A model generated the notes under the pieces. That model saw only the letters and a program-made list of their open reading frames with translations, made no database searches and had not been told where the DNA came from. From the NCBI GenBank assembly GCA_026707145.1, contig JAPOXK010000018.1:1-58255 (forward strand): a DNA stretch of 58,255 nucleotides, in the 5' to 3' direction. Position 1 is the stretch's first letter. Each line of letters opens with the position of its first letter. The DNA is from Chloroflexota bacterium (GTDB taxonomy: Bacteria; Chloroflexota; Dehalococcoidia; Bin125). Positions 8,284-15,987 of this stretch are shown piece after piece. Position numbers and translations under genes: made by a program.

Positions 8284-9153
8284 TTACTGCTGCCTGGCGC
8301 CGCCGGTCCTCTGGATTTGATCATAAAACAGCAGTTGGCTGGCGTAGCCCGCGTGGTCGGCGCCGAAGTGTTCGCGGGCCCACCGCAGGAGCCCCACGTT
8401 CTTCGCGCCTGATTCGTGCTTCTTTCCATAGAATTCCGACAGAGCGGCGGCGGTATGCCTATCCACGGGAAAAGCCTCGGCCTTATCCAGAGCGAACAGG
8501 CACACACAGCCAGCTATCTTCGGACCGATGCCCTTGTAGCTCATCAGCAGGCTCTTGGATCGCGCATAGGGAAAACGGGATAGCGCGTTCAGGTCCAAGC
8601 GGCCTTCAGTGACATCCCTCGCCACTGTCCAGATTAAGTGGCCGCGGTCCAACCCTAACCTCAAACCGTTCAATTCGGTCTCACCAACCTCGAATAAGCG
8701 TTGGGGCGGGGGAAAGGAATTGCACGGCACGCCGTCCAAAATCGAGGGATCGCCGTACTTGCCGGCCAGCATGTCAACGATGCCGGCGATCCGGTCGATG
8801 TTGTTATTTTGAGAACAGATGTAGGAAACCAGGCACTCCCAAGGGTCCTGGCGCAGAATCCGCACATACCCGTACTGCTCCACCAACCTGCGCATCGTGG
8901 CGTCCACCCGGCGCAGTGCGTCATGGACCGGCTTGATGTCCTGATCCAGGCGGAAATAGGTTTGGACGTGGGACTGCAACGACCCTGCTGGTACGTTGCT
9001 GCGGAACTCGATCCCGTTCCCCGACGGGCGGACTTTGATTGGATGGCCCTTGACGACGCCGTAGTACCAACCATTCCGCTCACGCCAGCGAAAGGCCTGG
9101 GATCGGAGCCAGCGGAGTTCCAGCCTGAAGGGTTGCCGCACGGGAAGATGCAT
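8284..9153 (-). CDS. OGG1-like 8-oxoguanine DNA glycosylase/AP lyase
   Basis: 289-residue base-excision repair enzyme of the HhH-GPD superfamily, OGG1 type. The N-terminal beta domain has the usual FRWRERNGWYYGVVKG segment. The central helical domain includes SYICSQNNNIDRI, matching the SSNNNI region of OGG1. The helix-hairpin-helix is YKGIGPKIAGCVCLFAL, with the catalytic Lys in GPK, followed by the catalytic Asp in FPVDRH. It should excise 8-oxoguanine opposite C and nick the strand by beta-elimination. It converges on the DsbA-like gene. The 60-base gap contains a 12-base palindrome (8233-8244) but no clear terminator T-run. Confidence 0.9.
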   Translation of the reverse strand: MHLPVRQPFRLELRWLRSQAFRWRERNGWYYGVVKGHPIKVRPSGNGIEFRSNVPAGSLQSHVQTYFRLDQDIKPVHDALRRVDATMRRLVEQYGYVRILRQDPWECLVSYICSQNNNIDRIAGIVDMLAGKYGDPSILDGVPCNSFPPPQRLFEVGETELNGLRLGLDRGHLIWTVARDVTEGRLDLNALSRFPYARSKSLLMSYKGIGPKIAGCVCLFALDKAEAFPVDRHTAAALSEFYGKKHESGAKNVGLLRWAREHFGADHAGYASQLLFYDQIQRTGGARQQ

Positions 9154-9339
9154 GGGAGTTGCCCCGGAGATTGAGAGTGCTCTTGTTCCTTCCCGGCGGG
9201 TTGCTTGAACGGTGTATAGGCTCTTGAATACCAGGCGTCAATCACCCGTTCCAGTTGTCCCGTCAAGTGTCCTGCCCCGGTGCAGCGCTCTCTCCTGGGA
9301 TGCCGCTGGCCTGCGGAGAGCCGAACGCTGCCATCAAAC

Positions 9340-9410
9340 GCGCTGGCCCCGTGTGCGCTAAACGATTGAGCGCCCGACCGCATACCGCTGAGAGCATGCG
9401 GGGCCAGCGC
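9340..9410. repeat. 12-bp perfect inverted repeat spanning 71 bases
   Basis: GCGCTGGCCCCG at 9340-9351 is the exact reverse complement of 9399-9410, with 47 bases between. It lies at the downstream edge of the transposase remnant. It may be part of a degenerate element end or an unrelated foldback. The rest of the 9154-9649 gap holds no supported intact gene. Confidence 0.5.
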
Positions 9411-9569
9411 ACTCAACTGATCGATGGTGTCGAGCGACCGCGCGTTGTGCCGACCGGCGAACTCGTGCGCGTAGCGGTGGAGATGCTTCGGGCTCAGGCG
9501 GTGGTAGGTTCCGTACAGCCCCCGCTTGAACAGGCTCCAGTGTGACTCATGTGACTCTTTCACCGCATG
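9371..9569 (-). pseudogene. IS1595 (ISXO2-like) transposase C-terminal remnant
   Basis: In one minus-strand frame about 65 residues match the C-terminal end of IS1595-family transposases: SHWSLFKRGLYGTYHRLSPK, then HLHRYAHEFAGRHNAR and DTIDQLSAL. The W, GTYH, SPKHLHRY and EFAGRHN signature is distinctive. The rest of the catalytic domain is absent; upstream sequence in this frame (about 9570-9650) is not recognisable, and the OGG1-like gene begins at 9153. It is therefore a truncated, non-functional remnant, and its terminal repeats were not located. It shows that an insertion sequence has visited this region. Confidence 0.7.
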
Positions 9570-9649
9570 GCTCGAAGCCCGTTCGAAGACCCGCCTGTCC
9601 GCTCGGTCCACTCAGCACCAGCGCTCTCAGGGACTCCCAGGGAATTCTC

Positions 9650-10789
9650 TCAGTACACGCCGGGGAAGATCCGGTACTTCACCCGTGCTCGATACTCGGC
9701 CCACTTCTCGGCGCCGTATTTCTCGGCGCAGAACCGGTCGTCAACCCGTTGCCGCCAGAGGAACAGCGTGACGATGAAGGCGAAGTAGGTCCAGGCCCAG
9801 GGATTCGCGAAGTAGCCGAAGACCAGAGCGATCGCCAGGGCAAGGAACCCCTCGCCGAGGTAGTTGAAGTGGCGGGCGACTCCCCAGAGGCCGCTGCACA
9901 GGATCTTGCGGTCGCCGGCCTCAATGTACTGGGGCTCGATCAGCCCCAAGAACTTGCGCTCTGGCCAGCGCTTGAAGGTGTATTTCTGCAGGTTGGCGCT
10001 GCGCGAGATGCCCCAGCCGAACAGGAACAGCACCACCGTGCCGGTCAACCACACAGAGGTCCACGCCGGCGAGAAGCCGGGGTCCGGGTAGGCGGCCATG
10101 CCCCACAACGGGAGGATGAACAGCCACCCGTAGACCACGAGGCCGCCCCAGAACAGCTTGAAGCCGAGATTCTCGTGGATCAGGTCGTAGGTATAGAGTT
10201 GGACGCGCTCGAAGATGAAGTAGTCCAGGACGTAGAAGGTGAAGAAGCCCGCATAGAGGAACACGCCGAGGTTGGCGTCGTCGCCGAAGCGCTCGTGATG
10301 GTACACGGCCCCGGACAGGGCGTTGAGCGACAGCATCGTCCCGCCGACGACGTAGAAATACATCTTGACGTCGACGCGGTTGTTGAAGAGCGACCACTCC
10401 TGCACCCGCCCCGTCCACAGCGCCAGGATCGGATTCTTGATCCGACCTTGCGGCTGGCCGAACACCGCCACGATCGTGAAGATCGTGGTGAAGAGCGTGC
10501 CGCCGGCCACGGCGTAGATCGAGGAGCGGTAGAACCAATCGCGCGGCATCCCTGTGATCTCGGTCGCCCACACGATCAGCGCGATGGCGAACACCAGCAG
10601 GCCGTTGAGCCGGTAGCGGCGGGGCTCGCCGGTGGCTGGGTCGACGACGTAGCCGGGAACCCGCCTTCCCGGCAGGATGAGCTGCGCCAGGAAAAACACG
10701 GCGAAGATCGCCAGCGGGGTGAAAAACCCCGCGATCGCTTCCGTCCAAGAAAGCTCGAGAAGGTGACCGATCCCAAGCCAGTCGATCAT
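9650..10789 (-). CDS. ERG4/ERG24-like sterol reductase family membrane protein
   Basis: 379-residue integral membrane protein with about nine hydrophobic helices. The C-terminal signature RHFNYLGE and the ending KYRIFPGVY are hallmarks of the delta-14/delta-24 sterol reductase and DUF1295 family, which binds NADPH through its C-terminal half. Other recognisable parts are FGQPQGRIKNPIL and YDLIHENLGFKLFWG. Start ATG 10789 has AAGGGG about 9 nt upstream. Divergent from the PrdB-like selenoprotein across 206 bases. In bacteria such proteins may reduce isoprenoid, sterol or other polycyclic double bonds; the real substrate is unknown. Confidence 0.85.
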   Translation of the reverse strand: MIDWLGIGHLLELSWTEAIAGFFTPLAIFAVFFLAQLILPGRRVPGYVVDPATGEPRRYRLNGLLVFAIALIVWATEITGMPRDWFYRSSIYAVAGGTLFTTIFTIVAVFGQPQGRIKNPILALWTGRVQEWSLFNNRVDVKMYFYVVGGTMLSLNALSGAVYHHERFGDDANLGVFLYAGFFTFYVLDYFIFERVQLYTYDLIHENLGFKLFWGGLVVYGWLFILPLWGMAAYPDPGFSPAWTSVWLTGTVVLFLFGWGISRSANLQKYTFKRWPERKFLGLIEPQYIEAGDRKILCSGLWGVARHFNYLGEGFLALAIALVFGYFANPWAWTYFAFIVTLFLWRQRVDDRFCAEKYGAEKWAEYRARVKYRIFPGVY

Positions 10790-10995
10790 GACCGTATACC
10801 CCTTCCTCGGGTGCCGTGGTCATTCTCGGCGATCGCCTCCCTCCGCTTGGCGGCGGATCGGGGCAGGGCGGCGGCGCTGTCGCGTCGGCAACCCCCGGCC
10901 GCGCCGTGCGCCGCGCCGTGAGAGGGCCGTGCGCCCGGCCTCCGCGGTGACGTACCCTGAGCGGAGTGGGCCAGCGGAGCCGCAGGAGGACGACC

Positions 10996-11886
10996 GTGTC
11001 CCAGGAGATTGATCCGGCCTACCCGACCTTCGTTGGCTACATCGATCGGACGCGCGACTACTACCGGGCGCACGGCTACGAGCGTCCCTACCGCTACGCG
11101 TTCCACAGCGAAGTCCCGTTCGCGCCCCTGGGCAAGCCGTTGGCGCAATGCCGGCTGGGGCTGGTGACCACCGCGATGCCGTTCGACCCCGGCAGCGGCG
11201 ATACGCCACGTCCCAAGCGCGTCTATGCTGCGCCCGTCGACCCCCTGCCGGCGCGGCTTTACACGGACGATTTGAGTTGGGACCGAGAGGCAACCCACAT
11301 GGACGATCGGGAATCCTTCCTCCCGATCCGCCGGCTGCAGGAATGGCGCACCGCGGGGCGGTTCGGCGATCTCTCGCCCCGCTTCTACGGGCTCCCCACA
11401 GAGTACGCGCAGCGCCATACGCGGGAGACGGACGCGCCTGCGTTGCTGCGGTGCTGTCGGGAAGACGGCGTGGATGTCGCGCTGCTGGTGCCGATCTGAC
11501 CGGTCTGTCATCAGTCCGTGGGACTGACGGCGCGCCACCTCGAAGCGAACGGGATTCCCACCGTGGTCGTCGGCAGCGCCCGCGACGTGATCGAGCACTG
11601 CGGCGTACCCCGCTTCCTCTTCACCGACTTCCCCCTGGGCAACTCCTGCGGGCGTCCCTACGACGCCGCCATGCAGCACGCGATCGTGGGCCAAGCCTTG
11701 GACCTGCTGGAGCACGCAACGATGCCCCGCACAACGGTGCAATCGCCCGCCGTCTGGGGTGAGGACCACGGCTGGCGGAGCCGCTTCCTGGCGGTCACTG
11801 AGGAGAACCGCGAGACGCTCCGCCGCGTCGGGGAAGCCCGGCGACGGCAGCGCGCCGAGGATAAGGCTGCGAATCGCATCCGGTGA
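10996..11886 (+). CDS. PrdB/GrdB-like reductase family selenoprotein (UGA 11497-11499 = Sec168)
   Basis: 296-residue predicted selenoprotein of the glycine/betaine/proline reductase selenoprotein B family. GTG 10996 has a perfect AGGAGG at 10984-10989, 6 nt upstream. The first half shows the family's FHSEVPFAPLGKPLAQCRLG and VTTAMPFDPG. The active motif reads VPI-U-P-V-C-HQSVG, then the same frame continues with LTARHLEANGIPTVVVGSA, CGVPRFLFTDFPLGN and the TVQSP-W-DHGWR tail. U/C-x-x-C is where this family carries Sec or Cys. A seven-pair hairpin follows at 11511-11527. Unlike clostridial PrdB/GrdB there are no partner subunits nearby, so a stand-alone reductase or redox role is likely; the substrate is unknown. 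Confidence 0.87.
11511..11527 (+). promoter_or_regulatory. Candidate bacterial SECIS hairpin for the PrdB-like gene
   Basis: UCAGUCC (11511-11517) pairs perfectly with GGACUGA (11521-11527), giving seven contiguous pairs closed by a GUG loop. The loop G at 11518 is 18 nt after the UGA, within the usual bacterial SECIS window. The hairpin also encodes part of the protein (HQSVGLT), as bacterial SECIS elements must. Confidence 0.75.
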
Positions 11887-11952
11887 AGCCGCCCCCGGTC
11901 GCGCCCCATTGCGGACGGGACGGGCGCGTGATCCCGCGATGACGCCGATGCC

Positions 11953-12921
11953 ATGGCGATAGGAATCGCTGCCGCGCTCGGCACGGCCACCGCCTGGGCC
12001 CTGGCCAGCCTCGTCATGTCGGCGCAGGCGCGTCACGTCGACCCCTACTCCCTCAGCGCCTTGCGCATGCTGGCGGCCGCGATCTTCTTCGTGATCGCCG
12101 TCCCGGCGCTCGGCGCGACGGGCGAGTTCGGTCGCATGAGCGCCGAAGACGTCGGGCTGCTCTTCGCGCAGGGGCTGCTGGCCAGCGGCATCGGCGAAAC
12201 GCTCTACGCCGTCACGATCCCTCTCTTTGGATTGAGTCGCACGTTCACGATCACCACGGGGGTCTCCGTCGTGGCCGCGTTCGCGTTCGGCGCCGTTTTC
12301 CTCGGCGACGCCGTTACGATCGCCATCGGGATCGGCTCCGTCATCGTGCTCGCCGGCGTGTACCTGGTCGCCAACTATGGCCGGCCCGGCGCGGCGGTCG
12401 CTGCCGACGACGCAGCGGCCGTTCTCCGGCAGGAGGCGGTCGCTGCCGAACTGCGGCGCACCGCGTGGCGCCGTTTCTGCGCCCAGCACCGCTTCGCCAT
12501 CGGGTTGAGCTTGGCGATCTTTCTGGGCGTGCTCTTCGGCGCGGCCTCCGTCCTGCTGCGATACGCAGCGGAAGGGTTCGACGCCGCCGCGGCCGCCAGC
12601 GTGCGCATTCCCGTCGTGCTGCCCTTCGTCTTCACCGTGGCTCTCGTCCAGCCCCGCTCCAGCCTGCGGCGCTGGTCGATCCCGCGTCATAGCCTGCCTT
12701 GGATCCTGCTCTCCGGCGCCGTCGGGACGGGACTGCTGGCGGTGCTCGTCACGCTGTCCCTCCAGCACATCAGCGCCGGCGAGTTCACGGTCTTCTTCTC
12801 CGTCTCTCCGTTGATCGGCATGGCCTTCGGCGCCCTCTTCCTGGGCGAGCGCGTCACGCGCTGGCTGTGGCTGGGCGCGCTGATCGTCATCGGCGGCATC
12901 GCCGTCATGGCCCTGGCCTAG
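11953..12921 (+). CDS. EamA/DMT-superfamily transporter
   Basis: 322-residue inner-membrane protein made of two EamA-like halves, each of about five helices: residues 1-145 and about 180-322. Both halves end with the typical LGE/LGD motif (GAVFLGDAVTIAIG and GALFLGERVTRWLW). A hydrophilic linker of about 40 residues joins them. DMT transporters export or exchange small metabolites such as amino acids or nucleobases; specificity is not visible. ATG 11953 is one of three nearby ATGs; it is in frame with the first membrane helix. Its last codons are duplicated at 15867-15899. Confidence 0.88.
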   Translation: MAIGIAAALGTATAWALASLVMSAQARHVDPYSLSALRMLAAAIFFVIAVPALGATGEFGRMSAEDVGLLFAQGLLASGIGETLYAVTIPLFGLSRTFTITTGVSVVAAFAFGAVFLGDAVTIAIGIGSVIVLAGVYLVANYGRPGAAVAADDAAAVLRQEAVAAELRRTAWRRFCAQHRFAIGLSLAIFLGVLFGAASVLLRYAAEGFDAAAAASVRIPVVLPFVFTVALVQPRSSLRRWSIPRHSLPWILLSGAVGTGLLAVLVTLSLQHISAGEFTVFFSVSPLIGMAFGALFLGERVTRWLWLGALIVIGGIAVMALA

Positions 12922-12945
12922 GGCGCCCAACCGGTATTTTCCGAT

Positions 12946-15699
12946 TCAGTTACCGGGCTGATTCGCTGTGCCCGGAGTGGGAGTGCCGACCGTTTGGAAC
13001 TCCCCGGTCACGTCCGGAACGCGGGCGAAACTTTCACCCGCGCCGGCCTGCCCTTCGGCCCAATCAACTTGCGCGACCAGGATCCCGTCGGCCGTCCAGA
13101 TGCCCAGCTCTTCGTCTCCGCCCAGCGCAAAGCCGGGCCAGCCGTCCTTGTCCAGTGCAACTTGCAGGTATGCACCCGGTGCAATGGCCTGCTCCGCCGG
13201 GAAGGCGACTCGCTTGTTGGGGTCCGCCAGATCATCGGCGACGACAAGATCGGCGAGGGCGATAGGGGAATCCGTCGCGTTGTATAGCTCGAACCAGTCC
13301 AGCGGGTCGCCTTTGGCGGCCACCTCGTTGATTACCAAGCCGATGTCCCCGGAAGCAGTGTTGTCGCCGTCCGCGAAAGGCGGAATCTCTCCGAACGCGC
13401 CGGAAAAGCTTCCGATAATCGCCGCGCCGTGCTCCGTGCCTGCTTGCGCCAACTCCAGCGTTCCCGCGGTGAAGGGGGAGAACGCTTCCAGCGCACCGCT
13501 CCCGATGGCAATGCTCCAGCGCCCGCCGGCGATCGCATCCTCGCCAACGGTCAAGGTGACTCCGCTGACTACTTCGGAGAGGGGAAGCACCAGGGTGAAT
13601 CCCTGCAAGGAGTTCGGCCCAATCGTCAAGACGACCAGGGAAGCCAGCTCGTCCACGCCCGGCAAGAAGCTTCGTTCATCCGGGCGTGCGATACCGGCAA
13701 TGACTCCATAGCCGACGGTGGATTGCTCCGTTTCGTTCAGCAGGAAAGAGAGAACCTTCCCTTCGTTGACGGGATCGGCACTGTGGTTGGACCCCCACGT
13801 GGTCTCAACACGCAGTGTCACGGTGCTGGGATCAAATGCGCTCGGATCTTCGGTGGTCCTTGCGGGCCCGGGCTCGCCAAAGATGCCGGAGAAGCGACCG
13901 GCGACCGTTGCGCCGTGCCCCGTTCCGGCTTCCGTCAGCTCAAGCGTTCCTGCGGTGAAGGGGAGGAAGCTGGTCGGGGCGACCGCCCCCGGCGGGATGG
14001 TCCATACCCCGCCCCCAATCGCATCCTCGCCGATGACTCGCGTTGTTCCCGGAGCCAGTTGGGCCACGGGCAGCACGATGGTCATCCCGTTTACCGATCC
14101 GTCCGCATCAATGCCGAAGATGGTGAGCGACGCCAGATCGCCGGCGCCCGGCAGGATCTCTTGCTCCGCCGGTGTCGCAGGGCCGACGGTCGCCGCTACT
14201 CCCTCGACAGGTTCCTCCATGTCGTTCACGACGAGATGGGTCACTGATCCCCCTGCAAAGGGATCGACGCGCTGGTTGCTCCCCCAGGTGGATTCAAAGA
14301 TCACTTCCAGCGTGCCGGGAGGCGGCGCGCCCTCGCCCGGCTCGGGCCAGTCCGGCGGCTCCGGCGTGAGGTCCGCCAGGATCTCGCCCTTCCGTTTCAG
14401 GATGAACTTGCGCACCCGCTCCGTGTCGGCGGCCCTTGCCGCTCTCGTGTCGGGCAAGGCGTGCTGCTGCACGATGGCTGCCATTTCATCCACGCTGGCC
14501 AGCAGTTCGTCTTCGTTCCAGACGGTATCCAGCAGCTGTCTCAGCCGGAGGGCGTATTGCGCCCGCCAGTCCGGGTGGTTGTAGAGCCGGTTGGGAATGG
14601 CCGTGAGAGCCAGCACCGACGGCGGCGGATCGCTGATGTTGTCGAAGGGGTTGGGATCGTCCTTCAGGTGGAAGGTGTCATCTACACCCCAAGGGATGAA
14701 TACGAAGGGGCCGTCGGGTTCCCGGTAGAAGTGGTAGTTGTTGCGGTCGCCGGTGTAGCCGTCCCAGTGGCCTACCAGCACTTCCGTTGCCCAGAACGAG
14801 AGGAAGCGGTCTAGATCAACGATGGCGGCCAGGGCCTCCAGTCCGGCCGCCGAAGGGTCTTGGAGAGCCGCGACCACGGCGTCAATGTCCGACCAGTCGT
14901 TGGCGTCTTCGTTGGTTTTCTTCTCAATGGTGCCGCGAAACTCGGGAGTGAAGTCGCTGACCGTGCCCTCGTACAGATTCCCTGCGGCGCTGTCGAAATG
15001 GCGCCCCAGGAAGGGTGGCTTGATCTCCTCCACGTGAACGTAGAGGCCGAGGTTCTTCCCGTTCACCGAGACCGTGGCGAAGTTACAGCGTGGCGAGGGT
15101 GAGCCGGCGGCGGCGAAGACTTGATAGGTCAGGCAGGTGTTGACCATTGAGGGGTCCTGGATGCTGTTGTTCAGGGTCATTCGCTCCATGACCCCACCCA
15201 GAGCCTGGCCGTCAACGTACTTGTCGAAGCGCAGCTTGAGGGCGGGCTTGGTATCGCTCTGGGAGCCGAGGAACCCCTTCTTGCGGACTCCCACCTCGGT
15301 GTGCGTTTCGCCGTCCACGGTCACCGTGGCCGGGAACCAGTCGTAGATGTCCGCGAACGGTTGAGACAGGTTGTATCTTTCGATCTCTGCCAACACGTCC
15401 TCGAATGTCCGCGTCTGATGACGCAGGGTGTCCCAGTCCCCGGTTTCTATCTCAATCACGACTTCCAGCACCCTGTCGAGGGCGAAATAAGCGTCACTGG
15501 GGTCAACTGCAGTGGGGCTGGAAGGTTCTGTCGGGGCCGTTGAGGGGGTAGGCGTTGGGGATGGTGCAGGCGTGGTCGCGGTGGCGGGCGGATCGGGAGA
15601 GGCGGGAGGGTCGTCCGAACTGCACGCTGCGGTCAACACTGCCGCGGTCAGGACGACCAGCACGCCCAGAACTATCCGAGTTCGATTCATCGCCCGCAT
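12946..15699 (-). CDS. CotH-kinase-like lipoprotein with lamin-tail domain
   Basis: 917-residue secreted lipoprotein. ATG 15699 has GGAGG 9 nt upstream; ATG 15690 (MNRTRIVLG) is an alternative. The signal peptide ends in LTAAC, followed by a Thr/Pro/Ser linker. Residues about 90-440 are a CotH-like domain, with GVRKKGFLGSQSDTKPALK, LNNSIQDPSMV, EIKPPF and WGVDDTFHLKDDPN; CotH is a spore-coat protein kinase and many bacterial homologues are secreted. Two similar repeats of about 160 residues follow, each with TTWGSN or STWGSN and FTAGTLEL. The last 110 residues form a lamin-tail domain (INEVAAKGDPLDWFELYN). Likely an envelope or extracellular protein; kinase activity untested. Confidence 0.85.
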   Translation of the reverse strand: MRAMNRTRIVLGVLVVLTAAVLTAACSSDDPPASPDPPATATTPAPSPTPTPSTAPTEPSSPTAVDPSDAYFALDRVLEVVIEIETGDWDTLRHQTRTFEDVLAEIERYNLSQPFADIYDWFPATVTVDGETHTEVGVRKKGFLGSQSDTKPALKLRFDKYVDGQALGGVMERMTLNNSIQDPSMVNTCLTYQVFAAAGSPSPRCNFATVSVNGKNLGLYVHVEEIKPPFLGRHFDSAAGNLYEGTVSDFTPEFRGTIEKKTNEDANDWSDIDAVVAALQDPSAAGLEALAAIVDLDRFLSFWATEVLVGHWDGYTGDRNNYHFYREPDGPFVFIPWGVDDTFHLKDDPNPFDNISDPPPSVLALTAIPNRLYNHPDWRAQYALRLRQLLDTVWNEDELLASVDEMAAIVQQHALPDTRAARAADTERVRKFILKRKGEILADLTPEPPDWPEPGEGAPPPGTLEVIFESTWGSNQRVDPFAGGSVTHLVVNDMEEPVEGVAATVGPATPAEQEILPGAGDLASLTIFGIDADGSVNGMTIVLPVAQLAPGTTRVIGEDAIGGGVWTIPPGAVAPTSFLPFTAGTLELTEAGTGHGATVAGRFSGIFGEPGPARTTEDPSAFDPSTVTLRVETTWGSNHSADPVNEGKVLSFLLNETEQSTVGYGVIAGIARPDERSFLPGVDELASLVVLTIGPNSLQGFTLVLPLSEVVSGVTLTVGEDAIAGGRWSIAIGSGALEAFSPFTAGTLELAQAGTEHGAAIIGSFSGAFGEIPPFADGDNTASGDIGLVINEVAAKGDPLDWFELYNATDSPIALADLVVADDLADPNKRVAFPAEQAIAPGAYLQVALDKDGWPGFALGGDEELGIWTADGILVAQVDWAEGQAGAGESFARVPDVTGEFQTVGTPTPGTANQPGN

Positions 15700-15866
15700 T
15701 CTATTGAGCCTCCGCGAGGAACCATCTTTCCGTGCCGCCTGCGCCAACGTCCCGGCGGTCGGCGGCGATATCTCCGTCTGAGTGCCGAGGGCGAGAAGCG
15801 CGATCGCCCTCGACGGCGAACGCGGTCGAGTGGACCCGCCCGGTGCGCAGTCAGGACGAGGCTATC

Positions 15867-15899
15867 TCGTCGGCATCGCCGTCATGGCGCTCGCCTAGG
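15867..15899 (+). pseudogene. Remnant of an EamA-transporter 3' end
   Basis: Bases 15867-15899 encode VGIAVMALA-stop, nearly identical in DNA to the last codons and stop of the EamA gene (12890-12921). The 288-base gap 15700-15987 holds no supported intact gene. The copy lies just beyond the CotH gene, so that gene is bracketed by the EamA end and this fragment, as if inserted beside or duplicated with it. Confidence 0.55.
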
Positions 15900-15987
15900 A
15901 CTCACAGTCCCGTCCCCGGGCCGTGCTAGGCTCCGCTCACCGTGGTCTCCGCGCGCCGCGAGCCCGCCCCAGCGAGGGAGCGCCTCC

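Noticed and set aside
10786..12930. Long minus-strand open frame (714 codons) opposite the PrdB-like and EamA genes
   Set aside because: Composition is Arg/Asp/Gly/His-rich with no family features, and both real genes with ribosome-binding sites lie on the other strand. High-GC codon use creates such shadows.
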